64,000 bases of DNA from Lactifluus volemus (Eukaryota > Basidiomycota > Agaricomycetes > Russulales > Russulaceae). A program made the position numbers and the translations under genes. Where the stretch lies: the NCBI GenBank assembly GCA_022376515.1, contig WTXI01000193.1, forward strand, positions 1 to 64,000. Reading direction: 5' to 3'. Positions 20,253 through 31,243 of this stretch are shown here, one piece after another; the stretch's first letter is position 1; each line of letters opens with the position of its first letter. Below the pieces are notes generated by a model. It was not told where the DNA came from. It was given only the letters and a program-made list of their open reading frames with translations, and ran no database searches.

Positions 20253-23171
20253 ACTGCCTTGACCACCTCCTCTTGCGCCGCTGCCTCCGCGCCCCGTGCC
20301 GCGTGCATCTCCCGCGCGTCTTGTGCCTCCCGTGCCGCTTGCGCCACCACCTCCTACGCTTCCCGCGCCTCCTCCCGCGCTCCGCACCCTCTCCTACGCT
20401 TCCCGCGCCCTGTGCCCTCCCTTGCGCTTCCCGCGCCCCATGCCCTCCCTTGCGCTTCCCACCCCCCGTGCCCTCTCCTGCACTGCCCGTGCCCCGCGTC
20501 TCCTCCCACGCCCCGCGCCTCCTCCCGCGCCCTGCGCGTTCTGCGCGAGAACGTATGTTCTCTCGTAGCTCCCGCAACCCTCGCGTTTTCTCGCACCTCC
20601 ACCACTGCTACCACTGCCTCCTCCCCATGGCCCTGCAGCCCCCCACCCTTGCCAGGGCTGTCCCACCAAGGCCAGTAGAACCATTGGATCCTGTACATAG
20701 TCTTAGATAGCTATACATGTTGTAGTTTAGCCTCAAATATATAAATTTTATTGCTTAAATTTGTGTGCCTGAAAACTTTTGGTAAGCATAAATCTAAGCT
20801 GCCATTTAAGTGAACTAAGCCCAAAATAAGCATCAATAAGCCCTGGCTAAGTCAAATTAAGGAGAAGACCTAGCTTAGCCTAAGCATGGCCAGCTTAGAG
20901 ACATTTTGCTTAAAAGTGCTTAGAAGTGTTGTTAAGTCATATTAAGCATGCTCAAGCGCTGTTAAGAAAAACTCGGATTTTCCTGATGCATTTTGAAGAC
21001 TTATTCAATGTGCCAGATGATCAGCGGCTCACTGGCGAGGGGTGGGTTGCATCATTCTGTGCAACTTATAACTTAAAGGAATGTCGACACCATGGAGAAG
21101 CTGGTTCTGTGGATCTTAAAGCTGTTGAGAAAGAGCGGGAACGGCTTCAATTCTTGATGGAGACATTCAAACCTCATGACCGGTGGAATTTTGATGAAAC
21201 AAGTCTATTTCCGAAGTAAGTTAGTTGCGTGCCTGTGGTGACAATCTCTCAGCCGTATTCTAGGTGTCCTCCTGACCACGGACTGTCAAATAAGCATATG
21301 AGTGGGAAAAAGAAGGACAAATTTCGAATTACAATTGGATTTGCGTGCAATGCTGATGGGAGCGAGAAAATGCCTCCTCTTTACATTGGCAAGTCAAAGC
21401 AACCACGCTGCTTTGGAAAACGAACACCTCAAGACCATGGCTTCGACTATAAACATAACAAGAAAGCCTGGATGACATCAAACATATTCGAGGAGTATGT
21501 GTTCCCTTGGAAATTCCACAATCTAGCCCAGCTAACATGTGCTTTGACTTGCGTGACACAGATGGATCAAGAAGCTTGACCTCAAGATGCGTGCCGCAAG
21601 GCGGCACATATTGCTTGTCATTGACAATTTCTCGGGCCATTCTATCGACTACAAGCCATCAAACATTCATGTCGAATTTTTCGAGCCAAATCTCACTTCG
21701 TTTGTACAACCTCTTGATGCTGGGGTCATCCGCTGCTTTAAGGCTCATTACCGGAGCAACTTCTGTCGGCGTGCAATTGTACTGGATGAAGCAGGCGAAT
21801 CTGACATCTATAAAATCGACTTGCTCGAGGGGATGTTGATGGCTGAAGAGGCATGGAGTGCGGTGACAGCGGAGACAATCAAGCACTGCTGGAACCATAC
21901 CCAAATTCAGCGGTATGACACTCCATTCAAATTTACGGCGAGATCTCAGACTCATATAACCTCTTATAGCCGCCTGTTGCCACCTGATCCCAGTGGCGAT
22001 GGTATCCAGACCATTTCCGATCATGGTGCCTGGGATATATTGCGTCAATTTGCCAGCACAGACATGACCCTCCCGCAGGCAGAACTGGCCCTTAACAACC
22101 ACCTTGGTGATCGGTACAAGGACATCGACTGGCGCCCGGCTCTGAATGCTGTAATGGATGCTGAGGGCGATGTTCAGAAGGCACAAAAGGCCATTCAGAG
22201 ACTGTCCGCAGCTTGTGGAAGACCCAAGATCACCATCAAGCTCCCTGCCATGGCTGGTGCACGTCCTCCTCAGCTGGTGGCCGCAGAGGACAATCTTGTT
22301 GACTCAGTCAAGGTCCTCCAGAGCCGAAATCGCATTTTTGGCCAACCACTCACTGTGGACGAGCTTATCAACCCAGTTCAAGAGCAGGAGATCCTCGGTG
22401 AATCCCCTTATGCATTCCCTGGAGGAGATGTCGAGATTGTGAAGCAAGTTACGCATGAGCAGCGGGTGGAACAGGGGGACGTCGTTGAAGTTGACAGTGA
22501 TGATGACGATGGTGGTAACAATCCCACAGGTAGCTTGTCTCGACACGAAGCTATCGACCTTATTGCAAAATTGGAGCCATTGGTTATCAATCATGGCAAC
22601 AACGCTTCAAATTCACTCAAGTTAGCCAATCTTCTGCGGCAATTTCGTGCACATCTACATCGTGAAGATGCTCTAAACTCAAAGCAGACCACTTTAGATA
22701 CATTTTTTAAGGCTACAGTTGAGTAAACGTTTGTAGAATACAGTGTTGTACAGGTCGGGCTGACCCGGGGTCAGAGAGGTCACGTCAGAGGGGTCACGTC
22801 GTGTCGGTTGACTTAGTCAAGGGTCAAATGAGGGTCATACCTATTTAGGATGTGATCACGATGCGATTAGATCACTGAATTACAATCGATTGCCATGCAC
22901 AAACCGCGTTGAAACATCGTGTACAGGCAATTGACCCTTCTGTTTGCCTCTCATTCTCCCTTTCCGAATCTCCATCATGTCCACAAAACACTGGTCGTGG
23001 ATTTTTTTCATTACTGATGGCCTTTTGTTCCGTAACAACAACTCTTACAAGAATGCATGGTGCATTGCATGCCTCAATTATCAGCAGGACCAGCTACGAC
23101 AAGCTGACGTTATTGGTGCAGCAATTAGTGGCGCTAGTGGTGGCCGCACAGAGACAGAGCGAGAGGAACAA

Positions 23172-23752
23172 GGTTACTATATAACTTTTTGTACCTGAAG
23201 CCATTATACATTGTATTATGTAGCACGCATACTGTTGTAAGGTGGACCTTACCTGCACCTTTGAATTCGCCGATTTCACATCCAAACTCGTCCTTGTGCC
23301 TGCCCTAAACATCGACCCGATTCGGACGTTCCGATTCCGTCAACCTGCCGCTGCGCCTCTCCGCAAAATCAACATCACCGCGATCACCGACTCCGACGCA
23401 TTTTCAGCTGAAGACACCCGTCGGACAGCCTTTCAAAGTGAATGGACTTGTATATATTGAGTATCTTCCGCTGTTGGGACCTTCATATCAGTTTCTGGCA
23501 GTGCTCACTTCTAGTTTACTTGGATCTTCTTAGCCTCTTTTACAGACTTTTTCTATTATACCGGTGCTACGAGACGCCGCTTATCAGCGTGCTACCACTC
23601 TCCCACCGCCTCTTATCCCCCTTTTACGGACTATCGAGCGACATCGCGCGCAAGGGCAAGCCGTTCGGAGCGTTGCCGGTGCAGCGCCTCCTCGGCTCGA
23701 CCCTTACATTCCCCTTTCCTTTCGACTATCTTTCGTTTCACCCTACTTTAGT
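23172..23752. other. Unexplained segment within the hAT-2 5' region, left part
   Basis: Lies between two consecutive coding blocks of the hAT-2 transposase, far longer than the element's other introns. It continues at 25,282-25,690 once copy B is removed. A frame of about 70 codons (23,242-23,460) matches no family I recognise. It could be a degraded insertion or an exceptionally long intron. Confidence 0.4.
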
Positions 23753-24489
23753 CATCAGGAAAATCCGAGTTTTTCTTAACAGCGCTTGAGCATGCTTAAT
23801 ATGACTTAACAACACTTCTAAGCACTTTTAAGCAAAATGTCTCTAAGCTGGCCATGCTTAGGCTAAGCTAGGTCTTCTCCTTAATTTGACTTAGCCAGGG
23901 CTTATTGATGCTTATTTTGGGCTTAGTTCACTTAAATGGCAGCTTAGATTTATGCTTACCAAAAGTTTTCAGGCACACAAATTTAAGCAATAAAATTTAT
24001 ATATTTGAGGCTAAACTACAACATGTATAGCTATCTAAGACTATGTACAGGATCCAATGGTTCTACTGGCCTTGGTGGGACAGCCCTGGCAAGGGTGGGG
24101 GGCTGCAGGGCCATGGGGAGGAGGCAGTGGTAGCAGTGGTGGAGGTGCGAGAAAACGCGAGGGTTGCGGGAGCTACGAGAGAACATACGTTCTCGCGCAG
24201 AACGCGCAGGGCGCGGGAGGAGGCGCGGGGCGTGGGAGGAGACGCGGGGCACGGGCAGTGCAGGAGAGGGCACGGGGGGTGGGAAGCGCAAGGGAGGGCA
24301 TGGGGCGTGGGAAGCGCAAGGGAGGGCACAGGGCGCGGGAAGCGTAGGAGAGGGCGCGGAGCGCGGGAGGAGGCGCGGGAAGCGTAGGAGGTGGTGGCGC
24401 AAGCGGCACGGGAGGCACAAGACGCGCGGGAGATGCACGCGGCACGGGGCGCGGAGGCAGCGGCGCAAGAGGAGGTGGTCAAGGCAGTC

Positions 24490-24537
24490 GAGGAGGAGGA
24501 GGAGGAGGAGGAGGAGGAGGAGGAGGAGGAGGAGGAG

Positions 24538-24572
<35 letters not shown>

Positions 24573-24590
24573 GGAGGAGGAGGAGGAAGA
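24490..24590 (+). repeat. Trinucleotide microsatellite (GGA)n in copy B
   Basis: The complement of the (TCC)n tract of copy A, with a few AGA interruptions. It produces the long Glu, Gly and Arg runs in translation, which are not proteins. Confidence 0.9.
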
Positions 24591-24777
24591 GGCAACGAAA
24601 AAAGTCAGCAAATGTTAGGGCGGCGCAGGCAGCGCGGCAACGTACCGGGGAGAGGGGGAGAAGACGTCAGCGCAGGCAGCGCGACCACGTAGACGGCCTC
24701 GCAGTGCCAGTGGACCAGGAGGAGGTGAAAAGCAGTGGGGGAGGCGCAGGCACAGGAGGTGGATGATGACACGAAAG

Positions 24778-24852
24778 AGGCAGAGGCAGGGGCAGGGGCA
24801 GAGGCAGAGGCAGAGGCAGAGGCAGAGGCAGAGGCAGAGGCAGAGGCAGAGA
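24778..24852 (+). repeat. Hexanucleotide microsatellite (GGCAGA)n in copy B
   Basis: Complement of the (CTGCCT)n tract of copy A, with fewer units. Confidence 0.85.
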
Positions 24853-25281
24853 AGGGGAGGAGGCGGACACGTTGAGTGAGCGATGACAGAGACGGGGACA
24901 GAGAGGGACAGGGGGAAAAATGCATTGGGAAAATGGAAAGAGGCGGCAGAGAAACTACGAGTCAAAAATCAACATCGTGCAAACAGTAGTAAACAATACA
25001 CCTACTGTAACGACTTAGCGAAAATTTCGCGAGTCGCGACTTCGCATATTTGTTTTCGGACTTTAGTTAAATTACATAAATTAATTTTTTATTTCTGTTT
25101 GCTTGTCTTAAGTGTCTTACACATCTTAATTACTTAATGTGCTTATCTTTGGCCTTGATTTGCTTAGCTGTTGTACATACTCATTTTCTAAGCAAAAAAT
25201 AAGCAGCTTGAGCAACTTGACAGGCTTAAAAATGAAATAAGCTGGTTAAGCTGTCTAAGTTTTTTCTGGATTTTCCTGATG

Positions 25282-25694
25282 TAGCATGTCCTAGGGGGCA
25301 GTGTTGTCTAGCATTGCCCTCAAAAGACTTTCCCCTTTTCGTTGAGCTACTTACAAGAAAAACATATATAAAGGCCTTGCCCATTGGCCTAGAAGGGCAT
25401 CCAATACACCACCTTCTCTTCGGATCACTAAGCTTGCCTCGAATACTAAGAACTCGTCTCGTTTTTCATTATCGTCTCGCTTCTCGTTCACGCTTACTCC
25501 GCTCGTTATACCACCAGGCTACTACCACGCGTTCGAATACCAAACGCGTCCTACGCTCGCTCGCTTCCCGATTCAGAAACCTTTCCCGCGCACTTCCCTC
25601 CAACTCGTTATCGACTCCTCTCGCTTCCCTCGGACTCGCCCGTACTCGTCAGAGTACGTTCACTGTGTCAACCGATCTCAGGAAAACCAGGTCA
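25282..25694. other. Unexplained segment within the hAT-2 5' region, right part, TATA-like
   Basis: Contains a second hAT-terminus-like CAGTGTTGTC at 25,299 and a TATATAA (25,364), followed by a CT-rich stretch that looks like a promoter and leader. It may be the true start of a shorter hAT variant, or part of the same insertion as 23,172-23,752. It joins the next hAT-2 coding block through an AACCAG acceptor near 25,690. Confidence 0.4.
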
Positions 25695-26762
25695 ATCAAT
25701 GGTCCTGCATCTAAGCAAATGCAGTTTTGTTGCACCAGATATCAGAATTCGTGCCCTGGAAGAAATCCACCGGAAGAAACCCCACCGCGAAAATCCTCCC
25801 ACCCTAGGACGTTCAATCAGTCTGCCCCAACTTTCTATCGTGACAGGATTAGACCAAGTTCCTCATCCGACTGTCAGATGGAGTAACTCGGGAACACCAT
25901 CCCCGGCCCCAAGCCCACTCTTATTCTCTGCGCCTTTACTAAATTTCGAACGGCCCCTGAAACGCTCTCGTGCATCGAGCTTTGTAGAGGGCTCAGCCAT
26001 GTCGAGTCCAGCGATGCCAGTAAGAGCATGGAACCCACCGCTACAGCAAGAGTTTGGAGAGGACTTCTGTAAACTCCTCATTGCAATACGCGCATCATGG
26101 AACACCGCACATAATCCCCAAGTGCACTTATTTGTTGAGAAGTGGGTTCCGGGGGCAATAGTGCCGGATCGTCGAACCTTATCAGGTCCGATCCTTGATC
26201 GAGAAGTGCAAAAGGTTGAGGATAAATTAAAGCTGAAGTTGAGAGGACGGAAAGCAACATTTCAGACGGACGGATGGAAGAACAAAGCTAAGCAGGCAAT
26301 CGTTGCTACAATGGTTAGTGTAGACTTTGAGGTGAGCGCATGAATCCCACATCTGGCCGCTGTGCCAACACTAAATATATCTTGCCACATAGCCATATTT
26401 AATGCGAACCCATGATGTTTCTATGCAACCAAAGACAGGGGAAGCTCTTCTGAACCTCGTTGTGGAGGACATCAAATGGAGCGAGGAGATTTATGGCCAC
26501 ACGATTATTGGAGCATGCTCTGATGATGGTGGGGATGCATGGAAAATGCGGCGATTACTTCTTGCGCTGATGCCATGGCTTATTATCATCCTTTGCTGGG
26601 CCCATCAAATCAACCTTATTGTTGGTGATTACCTAGCCCTCAAGCTTCCATTCCAAGATTGCGTCCCAAAGGCTTTGAATGTGATAAAGTGGATGAATAA
26701 TCACAGTCGTGCATTGGGATTATTTCGGCAGGAACAACAATACACTTACCAAAGAGTCTTGG

Positions 26763-27276
26763 TGTTACGGAATGCAGGACACGTTGGACCCTATGCCTCC
26801 CTAACCCGCTTACTCATCCTGATGACGTCCCGTCCACATTGTCTCTATTGTGCTGATTGTTCCATCGTTCTGATTGTGCTATTGTCTGTCCCAGTTAGTC
26901 CAGTGTTATTGTTCCGAGCCTCTATTGTTCTCGCGTTCTATTGTCTTGACTCCCTGCTTATTGTCCACCCTAGTTTGGTAGAACAATTAGCGTACATTGT
27001 ATAAGTAGGCCTCAGCTGGTAGCTTGTACCCCAGCTTCGGCTTTAACCTGAATCGACTTGTTTCCCTCTCCTGAAAGACAGAACTTCTCCTCTCCCCTTT
27101 CCCCTCTTCTCTTACCCTCCTATACGCCCTAACAGGGTCATCGAAGCTTGGTGGCTGTGCTACAACACCACAGGACTCAGCGCGTCGACACTTGGAGTGT
27201 CCCTGAGCCCAGGTCTTAGGAGAGACCAGAACAACCAGAACCCTAGTTGGGACCCGGCCCTAGTCGAGCCGTAACA
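26763..27276 (+). repeat. gypsy-1 5' LTR
   Basis: 514 bp, TG...CA. A TATAAG at 27,000-27,005 is followed 33 bases later by AGCTTCGGCTTT (27,033-27,044), the probable first bases of the transcript. Confidence 0.95.
27000..27044 (+). promoter_or_regulatory. gypsy-1 TATA box and inferred transcript 5' end
   Basis: TATAAG at 27,000 lies at the normal distance for initiation at about 27,033. The 12 bases from 27,033 are the exact reverse complement of the primer-binding site at 27,277. The initiation site is inferred, not measured. Confidence 0.65.
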
Positions 27277-27288
27277 AAAGCCGAAGCT
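27277..27288 (+). promoter_or_regulatory. gypsy-1 self-priming primer-binding site
   Basis: AAAGCCGAAGCT starts at the first base after the 5' LTR, where the minus-strand primer site must be. It lacks the TGG expected for a tRNA 3' CCA end. Its reverse complement AGCTTCGGCTTT occurs in the LTR at the predicted start of the mRNA. This is the arrangement of Tf1 and related elements, in which the folded 5' end of the transcript primes reverse transcription. Confidence 0.8.
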
Positions 27289-27299
27289 CCTACCAGTAG

Positions 27300-28400
27300 A
27301 TGTCCACTTGGGACTATCTACAACAACCAATCTACCTGCGAATCAAAGAATTGTTGATTGACGCACACTTGAACAAGAACGAGGCAATACAGAAACAGTA
27401 TAACGCCAAACGAAGATCGGAGCAAAGGTGCTGGAAAGAAGTCAGCATTTCCTGTGTACGCACCATTGGGCACCTAGAAACGATCTTGGGTGCAGGAACA
27501 GAGTTGTTCCAATCTGAACAAGGAAACACGTTGATCCTCTATCTACCGGGGGATCATATCGCCTTTCACACGCAAGGCTGGACAGGAATAACGACGGGTC
27601 TTTAATCGTTGTCTGGGATACAAACGAGGACGACCTAGGAACTAGGGTCACTCCCAGAGAGGACGACGACCTAACCATCGAACAAAAGGGGAGCATCAGG
27701 TTCTTAGAAGACAGGAGACAAACGCACCAGTTATACCAGAAACCGACAACCTATCACTCCTATCACGAAGAAGCCGGGTCAAGAACCAAGTACAGATCCC
27801 CCTGCGAATTTATCAATAATCGGTGGTACAACATTTACTGGTCAAACAGCGAGTACTGGACCGATCCCACTATGAAGTTCACCAAATACGATTACATCCT
27901 CAATGAACTAGCGCTCCCCCCTTCTCTGCAGCCGTCAGAAGTTAGCGAGGACGAGAGCGAGGACGGAGACGGGACGACATCCCCCGACAAGATTCAGCAG
28001 GAGCAAACTCCTCCTCTGACGACAGCCAAACCAGAGAACCCCCGCCTACGCAAGAAAATGAAGAACCTACGTTGATCACCCCAGTCACCCCCATAGACCG
28101 CGCCATGAGTGCCCTTAGTATCACATCGCCAACCCCCATGCTCACCCGCTCGGCAACTTTGACACAGCCAACCCAAACCACGGCAATGGCAGGACCAAGC
28201 CAGGGTGGTGGAGGCGGAGGTGGTGGCGGAGGCGGTGGTGGTGGCGGAGGTGGCGGTGGTGGCGGTGGGGCGGAGGCGCCGCAGCTGCAGCAGTTGGGGC
28301 CCAACCAGTCGCTCCTCCGAGGAACGGGCTAAAAGGAATACCGCCTACGCCGTTTAAAGGAGAAAAGGGCCTCTACGATGTCTTCAAAACCGAATGGCGC
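27300..28400 (+). pseudogene. gypsy-1 N-terminal gag/leader region, frameshifted
   Basis: The open frame at 27,300-27,605 starts MSTWDYLQQPIYLRI. A second frame continues through about 27,870 (MKFTKYDYILNELAL) to 28,075, and a third carries a Gly-rich run at about 28,205-28,270 made of GGN codons. The sequence between these frames also looks coding in the alternative frame, so one protein has been split by small indels. I know no domain here. The position suggests the N-terminal part of Gag. Confidence 0.55.
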
Positions 28401-29280
28401 ATGTACAAAGCCATCAACCGAAACCACGATGACATGCTAATCCCCTACAATCGCGTCATGACAATGTTAGGAATGGTTAAAGGACCATTAGTGTCAGCAT
28501 GGGTACAAGACTACCTGGACACCATCGAACAAGAAGTAGTCCAGCACGGAGAGAATGCAGAAATCCTGTGGACCAACTTTGAGGATGCCTTAGATGACGC
28601 CTTCAAAGACACCAACGAAGAAGACGACGCGATTACGAGGCTAGAACAACTAGAAATGAAGAAAGGAAACCTGGCCCAGTATACAGCCGAGTTCAATCGT
28701 CTCAGGAAGAAGGCAGGATGGGACGCCGACAGCAACGGCACCATCAGAATGTACAAGAGAGGACTGGACCTAGGGCTCCTCACCAGTATGCTCAAACAAG
28801 TAGGGGCGAACCCAAACACCCTGAGAGGCTGGCAAGAGTTAGCCACTCAGCACCACGATGCATACCAACAATTGAAGCATGAAATCAGCTTCAGAAAGGA
28901 CGTCCCTCGGTGGGCCAGCCAGCTCATGGCCAAGAAGAAGGAAACCCCCCCTCAGAGAGATCCCTGGGCCATGGACATTGATGTCACCAGAACCGACTCA
29001 GCTAAAGCGGACGAAAAACAAAGACTGAGAAGGGAGGGACGGTGCTTCTTCTGCAAAGAGCAAGGACATCTCTCCAGGGATTGCCCTAAAAGAAAGGGCA
29101 AAGCAATCCCAAACCGCCACAGCAGCCCAAGGCTAGAGCTAGCAAGAAGGAGGACGATGAAACCACGCAAGTCGGTGACGACGAGGACCCCATCCAGATG
29201 CTCAGGAGCATCAGAGCCAAAATTGGGAAAGGAGCCTTCAACGGTGCCTTGGATGGGCTGGTAGAAGAAGAGGATTTTTG
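28401..29280 (+). CDS. gypsy-1 Gag (capsid and nucleocapsid)
   Basis: About 288 codons. A helical capsid-like domain includes LAQYTAEFNRLRKKAGW (near residue 95), typical of retrotransposon Gag. A nucleocapsid CX2CX4HX4C knuckle, CFFCKEQGHLSRDC, lies near residue 216, with basic residues on both sides. The frame upstream (28,072-28,332) is offset, so this is probably the C-terminal part of a longer Gag. Protease follows in another frame from about 29,278. Confidence 0.85.
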
Positions 29281-29970
29281 AATGGCTCGACCCGTGCAGC
29301 CTGGGTGCGAGCCCGTCTTACTCAAATATGTCGTATCTCGAGAACCAATACACTGGACATTCCCCTATTGTTCACGAGCACGACCAAGACGGCTGCCGAA
29401 AAAGCACTGCTCGACAGTGGTGCTACAGAAAATTTTATCGACCCAAGGATGGTGGAGAAGCTAGGCCTGGGATCCATAAACCTCCAGGAACCACGAACGG
29501 TGTTCAACGTAGACGGAACGGAGAATCAAGACGGTAAAATTACCAGCTACTGTCTTCTCAATATTCTCAAAGGACGCAAAGAAGCCGCTCAGATCTTCTA
29601 TATCACAAACTTAGGCGAAGATCGGATCATCCTGGGATATCCCTGGTTACGGGAGTTTGACCCTCAGATCAATTGGAAGGAAGGAAAGATTCGAGGGCCA
29701 CCTATCAAGCTATCCACCACCGGGCGAAGTTGGAAGCTGAAGTGGGTGGCTCAAAGGATGAAAATGTGCAAAACGAGTTTCAGTCAACAGTGGGCTCAAC
29801 GAGAGGGAAAAGGGCAAAGCAAGGTAGCCGTGCCGGAGCAGTTCCAGAAGTACGCCAAGGTCTTCTCAGAAGAAGAGGCAAAACGTTTCCCCCTTCACGC
29901 CCCGAAGACCTCGTTATCACGCTTCTGCCAGACGCCCCGAAGACGATCAACTGCAAGACATACAAATTAA
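29278..29970 (+). pseudogene. gypsy-1 protease domain (start of pol)
   Basis: Retropepsin-like aspartic protease. The active-site LLDSGATENFID lies at about 29,410-29,445 and the flap/C-terminal ILGYPWLREFDP at about 29,630-29,665. Near 29,890 the frame leaves the pol reading frame at a run of five C; one extra C would continue into the RT frame. The homopolymer position fits either natural decay or a consensus error. Confidence 0.8.
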
Positions 29971-31210
29971 CGGCGGAAGAAACCAAATCGATGAGGGCGT
30001 TTCTCACAGAGCAGCAAGATAAAGGATACATCACAAGGTCGAAATCCGCATGGTCCAGCCCTTTCTTCTACATCAAGAAGCAGGATGGGAAGTTGAGACC
30101 CGTCTATGACTACCGAAAAGTGAACGAATGGACGGTGAAAGACGTGTACCCCCTTCCCCGCATCGACACCATCTTCGACCAAATGGGAGACGCCAAGCTA
30201 ATGTCCAAGTTCGACATTAGAGATGGATACTACAACATTCGGATTCACCCGGACAGCCAGTGGATCACGGCAGTGAAAACAGACGAGGGGCTGTTTGAAG
30301 CCAAAGTCATGCCTTTTGGATTGTGTAACGCACCCGCCGCCTTCCAACGAATGGCAGACCGCATCTTTGCTGATCTAAAAAGAAATACCCCCGTTGGGTT
30401 CACTGGTACTTGGACGACTTCCTCATTGTAACCCCTGACGACCCAGAGCTGCACGATCAAATCACCAAAGAATACCTAGAAGTTCTGGAGAAGGAGTCAC
30501 TCTTTCTGAAGCCGGAAAAATGTCAGTTCGCCAGAAGAGAGATCGAGTTTCTGGGGTACGTCATCGACCAGGGCACCATTCGCATCAACCCTAGCAAAAG
30601 CACGGTCTAGCAGAGTGGCCACGACAACTGAAATCAGTACGGGAGGTCCGCAGTACGCTCGGAGTCTTGGGCTATCAACGGCAGTTCATCCCAGGATTTG
30701 CCAATGTTGCTAGACCTCTGACTAACTTATTAAAGAAGACAACCACGTTTGAGTGGACAGAGGAATGTGCACAAGCGGTGGATCGACTAATCAAGGCAGT
30801 CACTAGCGACCCGGTCCTACAGAGACCTAACCTGGCTGAACCATTTGTCTTAGAAGTCGATGCGTCACAATACGCTAGTGGAGCAATTCTCCACCAGCTA
30901 GACAAGGATCAAAAGTTGCGCCCTGTGGGATATTACTCACGAACGTTCAACCAAGCCGAAGGAACTACGATATCCACGACCGGGAACTACTGGCAATGAT
31001 CCGAGGTTTGGAACACTGGCGGCACCTTCTGTTGAGCTCCCCGCACGTCATCACTGTCGTCAGCGACCACGCTAACCTTCAATACTACCGAGAAGCGCAC
31101 AAATCAGTCGACGGGTGGCGCGCTACATCCCTAAGATGGCAGAATACAACATGAAGATTGTCCATTGACCGGGGAAGACTAACAAGGCCGATCCACTGTC
31201 ACGACGACCA
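29940..31210 (+). pseudogene. gypsy-1 reverse transcriptase and RNase H, frameshifted
   Basis: RT blocks run from SAWSSPFFYIKKQDGKLRPV (about 30,045) through SKFDIRDGYYNI, which carries the first catalytic Asp (about 30,205), and VMPFGLCNAPAAFQRM. The catalytic YLDDFLIV (about 30,400) is one frame over, after an A run at about 30,378. A third shift near 30,610 separates the RT thumb from LGYQRQFIPGFANVARPL (30,670). RNase H begins about 30,845 with FVLEVDASQYASGA and shifts again at about 30,962. A stop lies within the frame near 31,150. It is therefore a non-functional pol as assembled. Confidence 0.85.
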
Positions 31211-31243
31211 GGATGCGACCAGGGGGAGAATGACCACGAGGAT

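Larger units (their letters stand above)
19456..20988 (+). mobile_element. Non-autonomous DNA element, copy A (1.53 kb)
   Basis: Terminal inverted repeats start CATCAGGAAAATCC (19,456-19,469) and end GGATTTTCCTGATG (20,975-20,988), with imperfect pairing for about 15 bases more. The flanking CA, or GCA if the last base is counted as target, gives a 2-3 bp duplication in the pogo gene. About 250 bases inside each end are packed with GCTTA/TAAGC words, typical of subterminal transposase-binding repeats. The interior holds two simple-sequence tracts and no credible coding frame. The long Ser, Leu, Glu or Arg runs in its translations are products of the microsatellites. Confidence 0.85.
19007..22726 (+). 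pseudogene. pogo-type (CENP-B/DDE_1) transposase, split by element A
   Basis: Exons read 19,007-19,455, [element A], 20,989-21,215, 21,264-21,494 and 21,562-22,726. Removing element A with one copy of the duplicated dinucleotide restores REKRKHFEDLF. Domain order: a basic N-terminus, a psq-like HTH (about residues 45-100, LSDWLTVLKYMDEHPG), a CENP-B/Tc5-type second HTH, then the DDE_1 catalytic core. The three acidic residues are in WNFDETSLF, LLVIDNFSGH and PLDAGVIRCF. The intron at 21,495-21,561 must be removed to join IFEE to WIKKLDLKM. The C-terminus has an acidic stretch and ends KQTTLDTFFKATVE, which contains a PCNA-interacting (PIP-box) pattern. No stop or frameshift other than element A was noticed. 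Confidence 0.85.
18604..22740 (+). mobile_element. pogo/Tc5-like element, 3' end lost
   Basis: Left edge: host sequence shared with the other Hsp10 upstream regions stops at about 18,603. The element starts TA-CAGTTGATTATCTCATAATG, consistent with the TA target of the Tc1/mariner-pogo group. The region 18,604-18,760 repeats ATAATGCAT several times, which may be transposase binding sites. No inverted partner of the left terminus occurs before 22,741, where hAT-2 begins 14 bases after the transposase stop. The right end of the element is therefore missing. Element copy A (19,456-20,988) is inserted in its gene. Confidence 0.75.
23753..25281 (-). mobile_element. Non-autonomous DNA element, copy B (1.53 kb), inverted
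   Basis: Nearly the same sequence as copy A in opposite orientation, with the same CATCAGGAAAATCC / GGATTTTCCTGATG ends, GCTTA-rich subterminal regions and microsatellites of slightly different length. The flanks are TAG (23,749-23,751, then one extra T) and TAG (25,282-25,284), consistent with a short target duplication. It lies in the hAT-2 5' region. A and B face each other with 2.76 kb between them. Confidence 0.85.

Noticed and set aside
20057..20710. Long open frames with Leu, Ser, Glu, Arg or Gly runs (also 24,031-24,766)
   Set aside because: They are six-frame readings of the TCC/GGA and CTGCCT microsatellites inside elements A and B and occur in mirror image in both copies.
23205..23752. 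Possible solo LTR beginning TGTTGTAAGG
   Set aside because: No matching CA end or target duplication was found, and it resembles neither gypsy LTR.
28205..28270. Poly-Gly tract as a separate gene
   Set aside because: It is part of the gypsy-1 gag region between two coding frames of the same element.
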